From contig CM055096.1 in NCBI GenBank assembly GCA_029204225.1, positions 39,053,866 through 39,117,865 of the forward strand: a DNA stretch of 64,000 nucleotides, given 5' to 3'. Below, in pieces: positions 1 through 10,553 of the stretch (position 1 is its first letter; the number at the start of each line of letters is the position of its first letter). Source of the stretch: Diphasiastrum complanatum (taxonomy: Eukaryota > Streptophyta > Lycopodiopsida > Lycopodiales > Lycopodiaceae). Under the pieces are notes generated by a model. The model was not told where the DNA came from. It ran no database searches and saw nothing but the letters and a program-made list of their open reading frames with translations. Position numbers and translations under genes: made by a program.

Positions 1-842
1 GATTTCAAGTCTGTAGATGATTGTCAAATACACAATAAAAAATGTAAACTTTTAGAGTTTCAGTCTGCATTTTTTTTTTTGTTAAATATTTTTGACTATT
101 CGGATATTGCCCCTTGTACTTTTAAAGTTGTTTCTTCCAACGGTACAAAATCTGACAAGTCCAAGCCTGTAGATATAGAAACTTTTTATTGATACAAGTG
201 TTAGTTTAGATGATTGTACAAATTTTGATCCTACTCGAAATAGGACATCGTTTACAGGCCCTAGAACACCCACTACCCTTTCTCCTTCTAATAAATCTCT
301 AATCACATTGCCTACTTATAATATAGATAATAATTTTTTTTTTGACACTATCGGATATATCAATCTAGGTTGAGACTCTTTGCATTTAGAGCAAAGAGCT
401 TCATGAATTTTCAGATATAATTGATTTTGATGCTGATGATCTTCTCCCTAGTGTTGACGATGTAAATAAGAATGAGTTTTATTCAGGGAAAGATTGCTTG
501 AAAATGGCTGTCGAGGAAATGTGCAAAAAAGAACATGATCTACCTTCTGAAGAGGAGTTTCTCAGTTTTTTAAGTCAGTTTGGTTTTTCAAAACCAACAG
601 TTTATTCATCAATCATATTAACATTGAAAGGTGGAAATAATATTGATGGAGAGACAATAATCAAGGAAGACAAAGCCAAATGCGTAAATTTTGTATCTTA
701 CTATGTACTAGTAGATCCGTTATGTCTGATTTTATACTGGAACTTACTTTGGATTTTTTTATTTCAGGAAACAATTTTTTTTGATGATTTTGCAATTCGT
801 CGAGGAGGGCAGAGATCTTCTGTTGGAGAATTTTCATGGTGA
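1..842 (+). pseudogene. Unknown intron-bearing gene, family A, copy 1 (5' part outside window)
   Basis: I do not recognise this family. Coding is supported by a second copy on the minus strand at 50609-51837: both encode the blocks DFKSVD, TLPTYNI, KMAVEEM, LPSEEEF and NNIDGET/HNIDGET, in the same order. A short intron (684-767, GT...AG) follows a TGC codon; copy 2 has an intron at the identical codon, followed in both by GAAACAATTTT. The protein is acidic in the middle (runs of D and E) and has no signal peptide or obvious membrane segment. Frameshifts near 200 and 350 and a stop at 840 break this copy. The frame runs off the left edge of the window. Conserved intron phase and silent differences point to a once-functional gene; whether host, transposon or viral is open. 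Confidence 0.6.
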
Positions 843-847
843 TACAA

Positions 848-1145
848 TGGAGCTTGATAAGATAACTGAAAAATCTATTAGTATTGTTGGGAAATTGGAT
901 TTAAAACTTGTACATAACTTTTTTGTTAGAATCCCATACGATCCCAATCAAAATTTTTTTATTCTGACCATTACAATCAATACAAGGCTTATTTAGGCAA
1001 TAAAATTGATATGCTCGGAAATTATTTTGACTTTTTCCTTCCATATTCAAATAGCTATAGATTAGGTCCCAAATTTTATACGGAGCTTAAAGATAAAACT
1101 TCAGAAATCACAGATGTAATTGTTGAAGCCGGCCAAAATCTTTTG
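848..1145 (+). pseudogene. Unknown gene, family B, copy 1
   Basis: Unrecognised family. The frame carries ELDKITEK, VHNFFVRIPY and, after a one-base shift near 960, the equivalents of the copy-2 blocks for SDHYNRYETYL and SGNFFDFF. Copy 2 lies at 52136-52618 on the plus strand. Here family B follows family A on the same strand only 6 bases after the A stop; in copy 2 the two lie in opposite orientations. One of the two arrangements is therefore a rearrangement. Broken by frameshifts, so not functional here. Confidence 0.5.
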
Positions 1146-1183
1146 TAGCATAGTATTAGTATGGATTCAAAGGGAATATTTTT

Positions 1184-1402
1184 TTGTTGTTAGTCCATTT
1201 TTCATGGGTGTTAGTACACAGTGATATTGGACATCTACAATATAGAGGTAGAATTGCAAAAAATCTTGCTGATTGTGTTTTTTTTTTTTATGAATCAATG
1301 TACATTCTTGATATAAATGGAAATTTTGGACAAATAGTCCCAATTCCATTACCTAGTTTTGAAAGTGATGAATGGGTTGCTCCAGATGCTGCAATATCAT
1401 AA
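1184..1402 (+). pseudogene. Unknown coding-like block downstream of family B
   Basis: An open frame of about 72 codons in the AT-rich module, containing GHLQYRGRIAKN and ending VAPDAAIS. I recognise no domain. It has a plausible amino-acid mix and lies between family B and the Copia insertion at 1456. No second copy is in the window, so coding status rests on context only. The retrotransposon interrupts the module just after it; the interrupted sequence resumes at 6034. Confidence 0.3.
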
Positions 1403-1450
1403 TCATTTCATTGCAAACTATATAATGATAAAAATTCATTAAAGATAAGC

Positions 1451-1455
1451 ACGGG
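1451..1455. repeat. Target-site duplication, left (ACGGG)
   Basis: The five bases ACGGG directly precede the left LTR and recur directly after the right LTR at 6029-6033. This is the expected mark of Copia integration and fixes both element ends. Confidence 0.95.
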
Positions 1456-2156
1456 TGTGAAAGTACTGTACTTTAGGACCATAAATGGATCTACAAAAGA
1501 TCCACAAGAGTGATTGGATGCTTGCTTAACAATCTATCAAAAAACTAGACACAAAAAAGTTGATCTAGATTGGCAATTTGACAAACAACAAGCATTAACA
1601 ATCAAAAGCATTGATAAACATTGAAATCCGAGCCCACACGTGTGTACTACAGGCTGTAGTACGGCCTTCAACCTGAGAAACAAGTAGAAATTGATTTGGT
1701 TTCATTTGGATCACAAAAACTCAATGTACATAGTGAACTAGCTTGAGATTGCCAATGAGCTCCAAAAATTTTCTATCTTCTCACTATGGAGAGAGGGAAT
1801 ACATAGCAAATTCGACTTCCTTCTTGAAGTTAGGTGGATTTCCAGCATGTAATAAGGAAGTTAACTCACTCTCCTTGATCTAAAATGAAACCCTAGTCTA
1901 TTTCCTAGAGTTATGCTTGGTAGGTAGCTAGTTGGTCAAATTTTCACCTTAAACTTAGGTGTAGGTCCTATAAAGTAGGGATGACCACCAAATAGACATG
2001 ACCAACTCTCTTGACTTGACCTAACCTACATTAGAATGGGTTTCCCATGTGGCATCATGGCCTCACATGTGTGGGACCCACTTGTGTACACAATTTACAC
2101 TATTCTACATGGTTTTTGATCAAGCTAGATTTGCCAATTTTTGGCAATTCTTCACA
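1456..2156 (-). repeat. 3' LTR of element 1
   Basis: About 701 bp, TG...CA, matching 5329-6028 with few substitutions and one or two small indels. It sits 3' relative to the minus-strand ORF. Confidence 0.95.
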
Positions 2157-2165
2157 CTCCTCCTC
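2157..2165 (-). other. Polypurine tract of element 1
   Basis: The minus strand reads GAGGAGGAG directly next to the 3' LTR, the expected place and composition for the plus-strand primer. Confidence 0.8.
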
Positions 2166-2366
2166 AAATTTAGCTTGATCTATTTACAACTCTCTTGATA
2201 GATGAATGAAAGCTTTTAGAAGTGTCTAAAAAATCCAGCTACAAAGAAGGAACTTTTGAGACTCCAATAGAGAATGATGTCCATGAAGGATCTTTCACCA
2301 CCTCTTAGAGGATCCCTTACAAGATGTTCCATAAATGTGTCTATATACATGTAGCACACTTCAAAA

Positions 2367-4523
2367 CTAAACATCATGCCAAGCCATGGACTCCAAGGCA
2401 TTTTGTGCGCTTGAAGATACATCAATTAAAATATTAAGTGCATAAATAATGTTGCCAAAGACAACTTGTCTTGCTTGATCCATATGATTGAGCCTAGATG
2501 GCTCCATCTTGATACTCAAGGTTCTTCTTGGAGTCCTCGGGTCTTGAGCTTGCTCCTCCACTTGACTTGACTCCAAAACATCAATGAATTGAATAATGTG
2601 TTGATCCAAAGGTGCTTCTTCAAGTTTACAAATCTTCCACTCTTGAAAGATCACATTTCCACCATTGACAAATTCTTTGGTTGAAAACAAGTAGATTCTA
2701 CAATCTCTACTTGAAGAGCAAAACACTACCACTATTCCTATCATTGAAATAGGATAATCTTTGGTCCTTACATTGGAATGATCATGCTCAAAGCATGTGG
2801 ACCCAAAGATTTCCAATACAAATGATGTTTCATCTTTTATGACACTATTCAAACTATTACAAAAATAGTTATCCAATGAAATTGCTTTATCAACAACAAA
2901 TGTAGATTTCAAAGCATCCCATTTCATTGTCTTGTCATACAAAGTAATAAACACCATGAATCTTAAAGGTAAGAAACAAGTCACCTCATGTCTACTAATA
3001 CTTTCCAAAAAGTATTCAAAGATAGTAGACTCTCCAATGCTCACCACCCTTGCAAGATGCACACTTGAATGGACAATTTGCATGCAATTTGATGACTCGG
3101 ACATTGTCATTGAGGACTCCCTTGGAACTCTCATGCTTTGAGGCTGATCCTCAAAATCTTTCTCCTTTTGATGCTCCTCCTCAATGCAAGCAAGATCACA
3201 CTTTGCCAAGATCTCCTCTTGAGTGATCTCCTCCTTTGCCAAGCTCATTCTTTTAAAAGCAACACTAGCTTCCAACTTAAACAATCTTCCATGTTTAAAT
3301 CCCTTTGCAATACAAACATCATTCTTCAAGATGAAGCAAACACCATGCTTAAAGTGGACATCCAAACCACTTTCTAAGAGTAGACCAACACTAAGCATAT
3401 TCTTGGTGATTGATGGTACATAAAGGACATTTTCTAGATCCATGCATTTTGAGGATTCTAGACACAAAGAGATGGTGCCAACACCATCTATCCTACACTC
3501 TTCATCATTTGCAGTAAAGACAAACTTTTTAGCATCATTGAATGAGTGTAAGGTTGAGAAAAAGTCCTTTTCACAAGACATGTGGGAGCTAGCCCCACTG
3601 TCGATCCACCAATTGTCTCTTGAATTGCTATTGCTTGTCAGTGAGGATGTAGATGCCATCAAGAATACATCTACTTCATCCTCCTCCTCCTCCTTTGTAA
3701 GGTTTCCTTGTTTGTCCTCCTCCACTTGTGCTCTTAGCCTCTTGTAGCATTCAGATGCATAATGCCCCTTCTTTCCACAAAAGAAGCATTTTTGCTTTGA
3801 CTTGTCCTTTGAGCTTGATGCATCATCCTCTTCTTTGGCCTCCTTTGGATGCTTCTTCTTTCCATTGGTCTTCTTTTTGCCCTTGAATGAGAAATTGGCT
3901 TTCTCATCACCATCCTGCAATGACAAGGAACTCATCCTAGATTTTGCATGGAGCATCCTACACTCTTCAGCCACTAATACACTGTGAAGTTTTTCTATAG
4001 TTGGCAAAGTGTCTTGGATGGCAAAACTTTGGACCAAATTTGCAAAGTCATCTCCTAGACCATTAAGGACAATTTGTACAAGCTCTCCATCATGAATCTT
4101 CTCTCCAATGGAAGCCAACTCCCTATTTAGAGACTTGATTCTGAGTACATAATCTTGTGCACTCTCCTCACTTCTCCTCATGCTTTGCAAAATTCGATTT
4201 CTAAGCATAAGAACTCTAGAAGTGTTGCTAGACTCATAGATTGATTTTAAAGACTCCCAAGCCTCTTTAGCATTAGTACAAGCTGATACTTCTCTCAACA
4301 AATCATTGCTCACATTCATCTTCACACAATGAAGTGCAAGCCTAGATCCCTTCTTGTATCTAGCTAACTCCTGTGCACCTAGAGGTTCATCTTCATCTTC
4401 AATCAAGAACTCATAAAGGTCTTGGAGCACCAAGAGTGACTCCATTCTTACCTTCCAAATAGCATAATTTGTAGAATTCAACCTCTCACTAGCTTCTAGA
4501 AGGTATGCTCCAGCAGATCCCAT
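2367..4523 (-). CDS. Gag-protease-integrase-tail protein of element 1
   Basis: An uninterrupted frame of 718 codons from the chosen start. The longer frame opens at 4547, but MGSAGAYLLEASERL aligns with the gag N-termini of related elements in this window (MAPLGGYLLEANERL, MSSMDSSLLEPSERL), so 4523 is preferred. In order: the Copia gag domain (about residues 5-220), a lysine-rich linker, a CCHC zinc knuckle CFFCGKKGHYASEC, and an aspartic protease with DSGASSHM. After about residue 430 it passes into a region containing EIFGSTCF and FSTKEFVNGGNVIFQE, resembling the C-terminal integrase linker of Copia polyproteins (compare 58634-59100). The integrase core, RT and RNase H are missing. The frame stayed open across the join, so this may be the real product of a non-autonomous family. 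Confidence 0.85.
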   Translation of the reverse strand: MGSAGAYLLEASERLNSTNYAIWKVRMESLLVLQDLYEFLIEDEDEPLGAQELARYKKGSRLALHCVKMNVSNDLLREVSACTNAKEAWESLKSIYESSNTSRVLMLRNRILQSMRRSEESAQDYVLRIKSLNRELASIGEKIHDGELVQIVLNGLGDDFANLVQSFAIQDTLPTIEKLHSVLVAEECRMLHAKSRMSSLSLQDGDEKANFSFKGKKKTNGKKKHPKEAKEEDDASSSKDKSKQKCFFCGKKGHYASECYKRLRAQVEEDKQGNLTKEEEEDEVDVFLMASTSSLTSNSNSRDNWWIDSGASSHMSCEKDFFSTLHSFNDAKKFVFTANDEECRIDGVGTISLCLESSKCMDLENVLYVPSITKNMLSVGLLLESGLDVHFKHGVCFILKNDVCIAKGFKHGRLFKLEASVAFKRMSLAKEEITQEEILAKCDLACIEEEHQKEKDFEDQPQSMRVPRESSMTMSESSNCMQIVHSSVHLARVVSIGESTIFEYFLESISRHEVTCFLPLRFMVFITLYDKTMKWDALKSTFVVDKAISLDNYFCNSLNSVIKDETSFVLEIFGSTCFEHDHSNVRTKDYPISMIGIVVVFCSSSRDCRIYLFSTKEFVNGGNVIFQEWKICKLEEAPLDQHIIQFIDVLESSQVEEQAQDPRTPRRTLSIKMEPSRLNHMDQARQVVFGNIIYALNILIDVSSSAQNALESMAWHDV

Positions 4524-5313
4524 CTTACTAGTGACTTCTACAAACAAGAAATAGATTTGATTGACTTGAAACTCACAAAGGTCTCACACTTGCAGTGTTT
4601 CACTCAAATTTGATTTCTAATCCAACAAATGGACTTATAATCACAGTTCTATCACTCCCTCACAAAGTTGGAATGAAGATAAGATGAAGTGAAAACTACT
4701 TTCAAACAAATCTTGCCAAGAAATGGATTTGATTGTCTCTAGAAACTCACTAAGGTCTCTCTCTTGTAGTTTTTCACTCAAATTAGATTTCTAATCCAAC
4801 AAATGGACTTATAATCTCAGTTCTAGCACTCCCTCACAAAGTTGGAATGAAGATAAGATGATGTGAAATCTACGTACAATCAAATCTTGCCAATTTTGGC
4901 TATTTTTGGACAAAAAAATGACTTAATCTCTTTCTTCCTTCTTGGTGTACTTTCAAGACCTGTTTTTAACCTTAATAGGACTTGAAATCAGCCTAGATTA
5001 ATTAGATTCCATGAAACAAACTCAAATCTAATCAATGGCAAATGATCTTGGTAGATTATCCTAGGATCTCCGCCAAAAATTACACCAATAGCTCACAAAT
5101 TGAATTTTTTTGGATCAAATGAATACCATGCATTAAATGCAGGTTCAGATGTGACCACACATGTGGACAGTACGGATTTGGACCCCTACCAAGTTTGGGA
5201 TCAAATCTCCTCACCAAAATCAAGATTCTAGCTTGCCCTCTCAATACTAGCTTTTAGCACCAAAACTTGCTAAAAATGGATTTGCATTAGATCAATGGCT
5301 TATGCTCTTGTAC

Positions 5314-5328
5314 TTGGCTCTGATACCA
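5314..5328 (-). other. Primer-binding site of element 1
   Basis: The minus strand reads TGGTATCAGAGCCAA directly inside the 5' LTR, the standard Copia site matching the 3' end of initiator-Met tRNA. Confidence 0.95.
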
Positions 5329-6028
5329 TGTGAAAGTACTGTACTTTATGACCATAAATGGATCTACAAAATATCCACAAGAGTGATTGGATGCTTGCTT
5401 AACAATCTATCAAAAAACTAGACACAAAAAAGTTGATCTAGATTGGCAATTTGACAAACAACAAGCATTAACAATCAAAAGCATTGATAAACATTGAAAT
5501 CCGAGCCCACACGTGTGTAATACAGATGTAGTACGGCCCTCAACCTGAGAAACAAATAGAAATTGATTTGGTTTCATTTTGATCACAAAAACTCAATGTA
5601 CATAGTGAACTAGCTTGAGATTGCCAATGAGCTCCAAAAATTTTCTATCTTCTCACTATGGAGAGAGGGAATACATAGCAAATTCGACTTCCTTCTTGAA
5701 GTTAGGTGGATTTCCAGCATGTAATAAGGAAGTTAACTCACTCTCCCTGATCTAAAATGAAACCCTAGTCTATTTCTTAGAGTTATGCTTGGTAGGTAGC
5801 TAGTTGGTCAAATTTTCACCTTAAACTTAGGCGTAGGTCCTATAAAGTAGGGATGACCACCAAATAGACATGACCAACTCTCTTGACTTGACCTAACCTA
5901 CATTAGAATGGGTTTCCCATGTGGCATCATGGCCTCACATGTGTGGGACCCACTTGTGTACACAATTTACACTATTCTACATGGTTTTTGATCAAGCTAG
6001 ATTTGCCAATTTTTGGCAATTCTTCACA
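5329..6028 (-). repeat. 5' LTR of element 1
   Basis: About 700 bp, TG...CA, matching 1456-2156. It should carry the promoter for the minus-strand transcript. Confidence 0.95.
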
Positions 6029-6033
6029 ACGGG
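6029..6033. repeat. Target-site duplication, right (ACGGG)
   Basis: Matches 1451-1455 exactly. Confidence 0.95.
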
Positions 6034-6822
6034 TTAAAAAACAGTCCGAATAAGTTGGTTTACTTTTTTGAATATATTTGTGGATTTATTTTCAAGTGTC
6101 AATGTACACAAAACTCCAACAATGTTTGTATACAAAAATTTATCAAATAGTTTATTATCTGAACTTATGAATGAAGGCTGGGTCAAAAAATTAGATGGAG
6201 AAATAGAATGTAGAATTAAAATGTCTTTCATGTGCTTTTGCTATCAAATAGAAAAGCAAATGTTGAGCTTATGCTTGCATTATCAAAGATGGAAAAAGAA
6301 CAGGAGTAAATGGGTGCCACTTGATCAAGACTTGGAAGCCAATGGACATTCTAAGTGAAAATATATTGAAATAATATACAATGATGCACTTTGACATGTG
6401 TTGAGGTGGAAGAGGATTGGAGCCTAAATTACATCAGGCAGAAACTATTGCTTCTACAAGATGATATACTTTCAAATTTTAGATTCATTTCAAATGGTAA
6501 ACTCATAAGTAATTGTAAACACTCTATTCTTTATGTATAATTTCTTTCAAAATTGCTCGTATAATCTTTATACAAAATGTAACATACTTTGTGTTAAATT
6601 TATGCAGGTACATAAAAGACATGAGCTCGAGATCAAATGCAGAGATATTGGTGAAACTATCCAATTGATGGAAAAACACTAAGATTTACTATTAGAAAAT
6701 ACACGTCCATCATCATTATTCAAGATAAAAACAAGAATATTGTCTTTTATCAATGTAGAAAAATTGCAATCTAGTATTGTACTATGGACACAACTTGATT
6801 ATAAGAATCTATATTGATATCA
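6034..6822 (+). pseudogene. Unknown spliced gene remnant (family D)
   Basis: Continuation of the AT-rich module after the Copia insertion. The first block (about 6050-6355) encodes a clean stretch including KTPTMFVYKNLSN, LLSELMNEGWVKKLDGE and RIKMSFMCF. After a stop, a further block ends in ISNG at 6496, followed by a GT...AG intron (6497-6607) and a third block (6608-6822) starting VHKRHELEIKCRDIGETIQ and ending WTQLDYKNLY. Stops at 6356 and in the third block show decay. I recognise no domain. It converges on the minus-strand gene at 7051-8314. Confidence 0.45.
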
Positions 6823-7050
6823 ATAAAAATCCCATAAATGGATTGTTTACATGTATGATTTTGTCTCCTTTTTTGAATGGTGATATATACACATTTACAA
6901 TTGAAATTCTATTCAGAAAGTTTATCTTTATTTTCTATATTAGTATCAGAAGCTGTGATGGCAACAATCTCATGTCCTGTAATTTCACCTTCCTCTGTAT
7001 TAGGAAGGACTTTTATGTCTCTCTGATCATATAAAATAAGCTTTGCATCC

Positions 7051-8314
7051 TCAGGATGTTAGGGTAGGAGCAGGATTCTTTACAGCGGCCTCAAGCTCAG
7101 GCACAAAACTTACGCCCTTCTGTACAAATGTTTTGATCAACTCTTGCCGAAATCTATATACATCGTCGAAATTGTACGGCTCAAGAGTGAACTATCATCA
7201 CAAACCATGTGAATAAGTAAATAACTAACAATCACACTAACGAAATAAAAACTGGAATCAATAGAACAACAAATGGAAAATATTTTATATTTTGAATATC
7301 TACATCGACTTGTAGATTGTACCACTCAAAAAAGAGCTTTGTATTGTACAGGACAAACCAAGCATAACTAAAAGCATTCTTTTGCTGTACACATTGCAGA
7401 TATTCAACAAAAATTGTTAAAATTATGACATACAATTTATTCATGCTTTGACGATAAAGATGCATATAAGCAATAAACTGTATATACCTTGAGAGATTTA
7501 ATAGTTACCTCTCCAATAGAAGTTGCCATTGTTGGTATTTCACGAATGACATCATGAAGTAGAGAATCAAATTTTCTATGTGTATTTTTAGTCGAGTTCT
7601 TTTTTACACATAGAAAATTTGATACTCCCTCCTTATTTATTTTCATAGAAACAATTTCAGGATCCAATGTCAACTGCAACAATCAAAATGAAAATTAGAA
7701 TCAATTCTCACATGAGATATTGATCAAAATAAAACAACATATAGCAAAGCTTACTTATTCTCATATGGAATCAAGTAGAATTTGGCCACAGGACTGCAAT
7801 CGATGAAATATACAGCCCTTTCAAAATTGGCCTCTTTTGCCTTCACCTAACACACCTGCAAGAGATCCACTTGGCTCCCATTCATCTATATTGGATGGAT
7901 ATCAATCTGCAAGAGAAAAATGGTCAGATTGGCAAGTTTAGTAATAGATGATAAGGAATGACAAAAAAATCAAAGTATTGTAATATATCAATACTCACAG
8001 TTGCTTTTCGTCTGATTCTGACGGTTGAATCCTTGCACATTAATCTTTGAATGCATATATACATGTTGGACTAAAATTTCAGAAATAGATTTTCCTCCTG
8101 ATGATGTTCTAAAATCTAAAATTCTGCCCTTCCAATAAGATCGAAATGATAGTTTTGTCCTTTTGTTTTTTTGAAATGTTCCTTTTGATGATGGATGCAT
8201 CAGAACCCAAGAGTTTTTTGAATATTTTCTTGGTACCCATAATCCATTGTCATCTTTTTCATTGAAGAGAATCACAAAGTCGATTGAGGAGCATAGCTTC
8301 CTTGATAGCACCAT
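7051..8314 (-). pseudogene. Unknown multi-exon gene remnant (family E)
   Basis: Minus-strand coding blocks separated by short AT-rich introns. Blocks: 8314-7999 (LSFRSYWKGRILDFRTSSGG; donor GTGAGT), 7906-7754 (ANFERAVYFIDCSPVAKFYL), 7673-7488 (62 codons, LTLDPEIVSM to TIKSLK; acceptor TTGCAG, donor GTATAT), about 7384-7311 (NAFSYAWFVLYNTKLFFEWY) and 7191-7051 (47 codons, FTLEPYNFDDVYRFRQELIK to a TGA). Two TAG codons in the second block and uncertain frame joins show it is decayed. No known domain is seen. Four or five short exons with canonical splice signals argue for an intron-bearing cellular or DNA-element gene rather than a retroelement. Confidence 0.5.
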
Positions 8315-8801
8315 TCGTTATGTGCAGGCCAAAATTTGAAACACTGAACTATGAATTTGAGAATATGTGTAGGCAAAAAGCCATGAATTTGAAAAAATGT
8401 GTAGGCAAAAATTTGAAACACTGAACTATTTGGCGCTACGAGTTAACTCTAGTTAACCTTGAAAACCATAATTTGACAATGTAATTACATTAATGCTACA
8501 TCAATTTTCTCAATCCAACCATCTGTCATATACAATTTCAATATTTTTGAGCCTCTTCGGGCAGTGATGAGTTGGAAGGGCATGCCTCAACATCCAATAG
8601 CATTTTCACATGTTGCCCGACGAAACATTTAAATATTTAAAATGTTTTTACTTTATTTATATCTGAGAAAAGCTACATTATGTAGAAGCCTGATATCAAG
8701 GTTTCTAGTGGTCCACATGGCTACGAAAATGAGAAAAAAAATAAAAATGCATTTTTTTCAGAGGCCCTCATTGGGCTCTAAGTTTTTGTAATGACAAGCT
8801 A
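8315..8801. other. AT-rich stretch without recognised features
   Basis: No coding frame or repeat boundary could be supported. A phrase around GCCATGAATTTGA/CACTGAACTA recurs once within 8330-8430, a minor local duplication. Confidence 0.4.
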
Positions 8802-8990
8802 TTGATGATGGACAAATTGTCCCTCAATCATAATGGTTATGGCAAAGCTCTATTTGCCAAGCACAAAGGGAGGAGCAAGAAACAACACCAACACTTCTCC
8901 AAGGACAAAGCAAAAGACAAGAACCAAGATGACGAGGAGGATGATTCATCTCATGCTTCTATCTCTAAGAAGAAGAAGAAGAATATCATG
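8802..8990 (+). pseudogene. Copia gag fragment
   Basis: The plus-strand frame reads KALFAKHKGRSKKQ, KDKAKDKNQDDEEDDSSHAS and KKKKKN. These match the linker before the zinc knuckle in the element 2 gag (10550-11824), which lies on the opposite strand. Only this 60-residue piece remains. It ends near 8995, where sequence like a Copia LTR end (CACACGTGTG) begins, suggesting a truncation junction. Confidence 0.8.
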
Positions 8991-9003
8991 ACAAAATTTC
9001 CAG

Positions 9004-9793
9004 AATTCACACGTGTGGGGAAGATCCACAAGTATGATAGATCTAATTAAGCTTTATGATTAGCACAGTAACCTAATTCTAGATTGATAAGCAAGATCTA
9101 GTACATAAGTTATAGCTTAACTACAATCTAGCATGCTAAGCATCAGAATATGATAGCAATGAATCATAAATGAGAAAAAGTACAAGATATCAGTGTATTA
9201 GCATTAGCCTCAACACGAGTTAGAGAGAGAAAGATAGAGAGATAACAAGCAAAATTTGTGTGGATCCAAAATGGCATGAGATAGCTACAAAGCTTTGGTT
9301 CTTCATCAAAAATTATGAGGAGAGCTACACATATTTATGGAGTTTGAGGTAGCTCAAGGTAAAACCACATCCATCCATCATTTAATGACATCTAGAGTGA
9401 AAACTAGAGTCTATGTGACATTTGTCACTTCTCATGCATGAATCTCTACCAACTTTTTTCAAGTGTCCTAGTTCTAACTAGAAATGTACAAATCATCATG
9501 CATGTGTCCATTACACTTTGTGCATGCCTTGCATGTCACTATGGATCACTTACAATTAATGCATGTAAATTGCCACGAGTTTCTACTAGCATAATTTTGC
9601 TATTTCTAAGTCTACAATCTATATGCAAGTTGTTGTACTCATCAATCTAGATATGACATATCCATGTAGCTTGAGTTCTATCTAGGCCAAACTTGGCATT
9701 TTGTATTTATGAACAACATACTTGCATGGTACAATATTTGTAGCAAGCCTAAAGTCAGGGTGGATTATTTTTCCATTTCAACACTCCTAAAAG
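9004..9793 (-). repeat. Probable 3' LTR of element 2
   Basis: Lies just downstream (minus strand) of the RNase H end of element 2. The minus strand opens TGTTGAAATGG near 9793 and ends at a CACACGTGTGAATTC motif like the LTR end of element 7 (57573-57592). No partner LTR remains, so the exact ends are inferred. Confidence 0.5.
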
Positions 9794-9797
9794 CAAT

Positions 9798-10001
9798 CTA
9801 TATTGACTTGAACATGGATCTTGGTATTACTCCAAGATTGGCTCTATGCTTGATGAAGGAACTTTTGCTCAAAGGTTTGGTGATCATATTAGCAATACAA
9901 GATGATGTGTCGATGTGCTCCAAGTAGATTTCCCCTCCAATGAGCTTCTCTCTCACAAAGTGATGTGCAACTTCGATATTCACATAAAGATCTGTTTTTC
10001 C
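9798..10001 (-). pseudogene. Copia RNase H C-terminal fragment of element 2
   Basis: The frame includes HHFVREKLIGGEIYLEHI, TKPLSKSSF and HRANLGV, the usual C-terminal end of a Copia polyprotein. It joins directly to the truncated integrase. Confidence 0.8.
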
Positions 10002-10553
10002 TCTCAGCAACTCCATTTCGAGATGGAGAATAAGCACAAGAAAACTCTCTCTTTATTCCTTCACCTTCACAGTATTCATGAAACTTGTTGGAGATGTACT
10101 CACCTCCTCCATCACATCTTAAAGCTTTAACTTTGAAAGAAAATTGTTTCTCAACATAAGCTTTAAAGATTAGGAAGTGATCAAATACAGTAGCCTTTAA
10201 AGAAAGAAGATACAACCAAGTATATCTAGTAAAGTCATCAATAAAGGTGACAAACCATGTTGCACCACCAATACTTTTAGAAGAGAAAAAATGTACATCC
10301 GAGTGTATAAGCTCCAAAGGATGAGTAGTCTTGATAAAAGACTTCTGATATGGCTTTCTGTGTGATTTTGCAATAGCACAAGCCTACAAGGCTTGAAATC
10401 TTTGGAAAGAGTTTTTGAAGGACCAATAGCCTTCACTTTCTTGACCTTAGAAGACATAGATTTAAAGTTAGGATGCCCCAACCTTCTATGCCACAACTCC
10501 TCCTTAGATAACAAAGCAACTTCACAAAGGTTTGAATTCTCATAAGAATTCAA
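9987..10553 (-). pseudogene. Copia integrase remnant of element 2
   Basis: The pre-integrase zinc-like block (LWHRRLGHPNFKSM, 10553-10400) shifts frame into the catalytic core (10317-9987): HSDVHF, FVTFIDDFTRYTW, RCDGGGEYISNKF and NGVAERKNR, which keep the D, D and E positions. The frame shift near 10330-10390 and the abrupt end after ERKNR make it non-functional. Confidence 0.85.

Larger units (their letters stand above)
1456..6028 (-). mobile_element. Complete non-autonomous Ty1/copia LTR retrotransposon (element 1)
   Basis: The element is bounded by near-identical LTRs of about 700 bp (1456-2156 and 5329-6028), both TG...CA, with a perfect 5-bp duplication, a primer-binding site and a polypurine tract, all for minus-strand transcription. 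Its single long ORF has gag, zinc knuckle and protease joined to a short integrase-tail-like region; catalytic integrase, reverse transcriptase and RNase H are absent, so it must borrow enzymes from another Copia. High LTR identity and the intact ORF mean it inserted recently compared with its neighbours. It landed inside the unknown AT-rich module. The leader (4548-5313) holds a direct repeat, two segments 174 bp apart starting near 4565 and 4739. Confidence 0.95.

Noticed and set aside
6777-7034. 85-codon AT-rich ORF between families D and E
   Set aside because: Composition-driven (Ile/Phe-rich) with no second copy or splice support.
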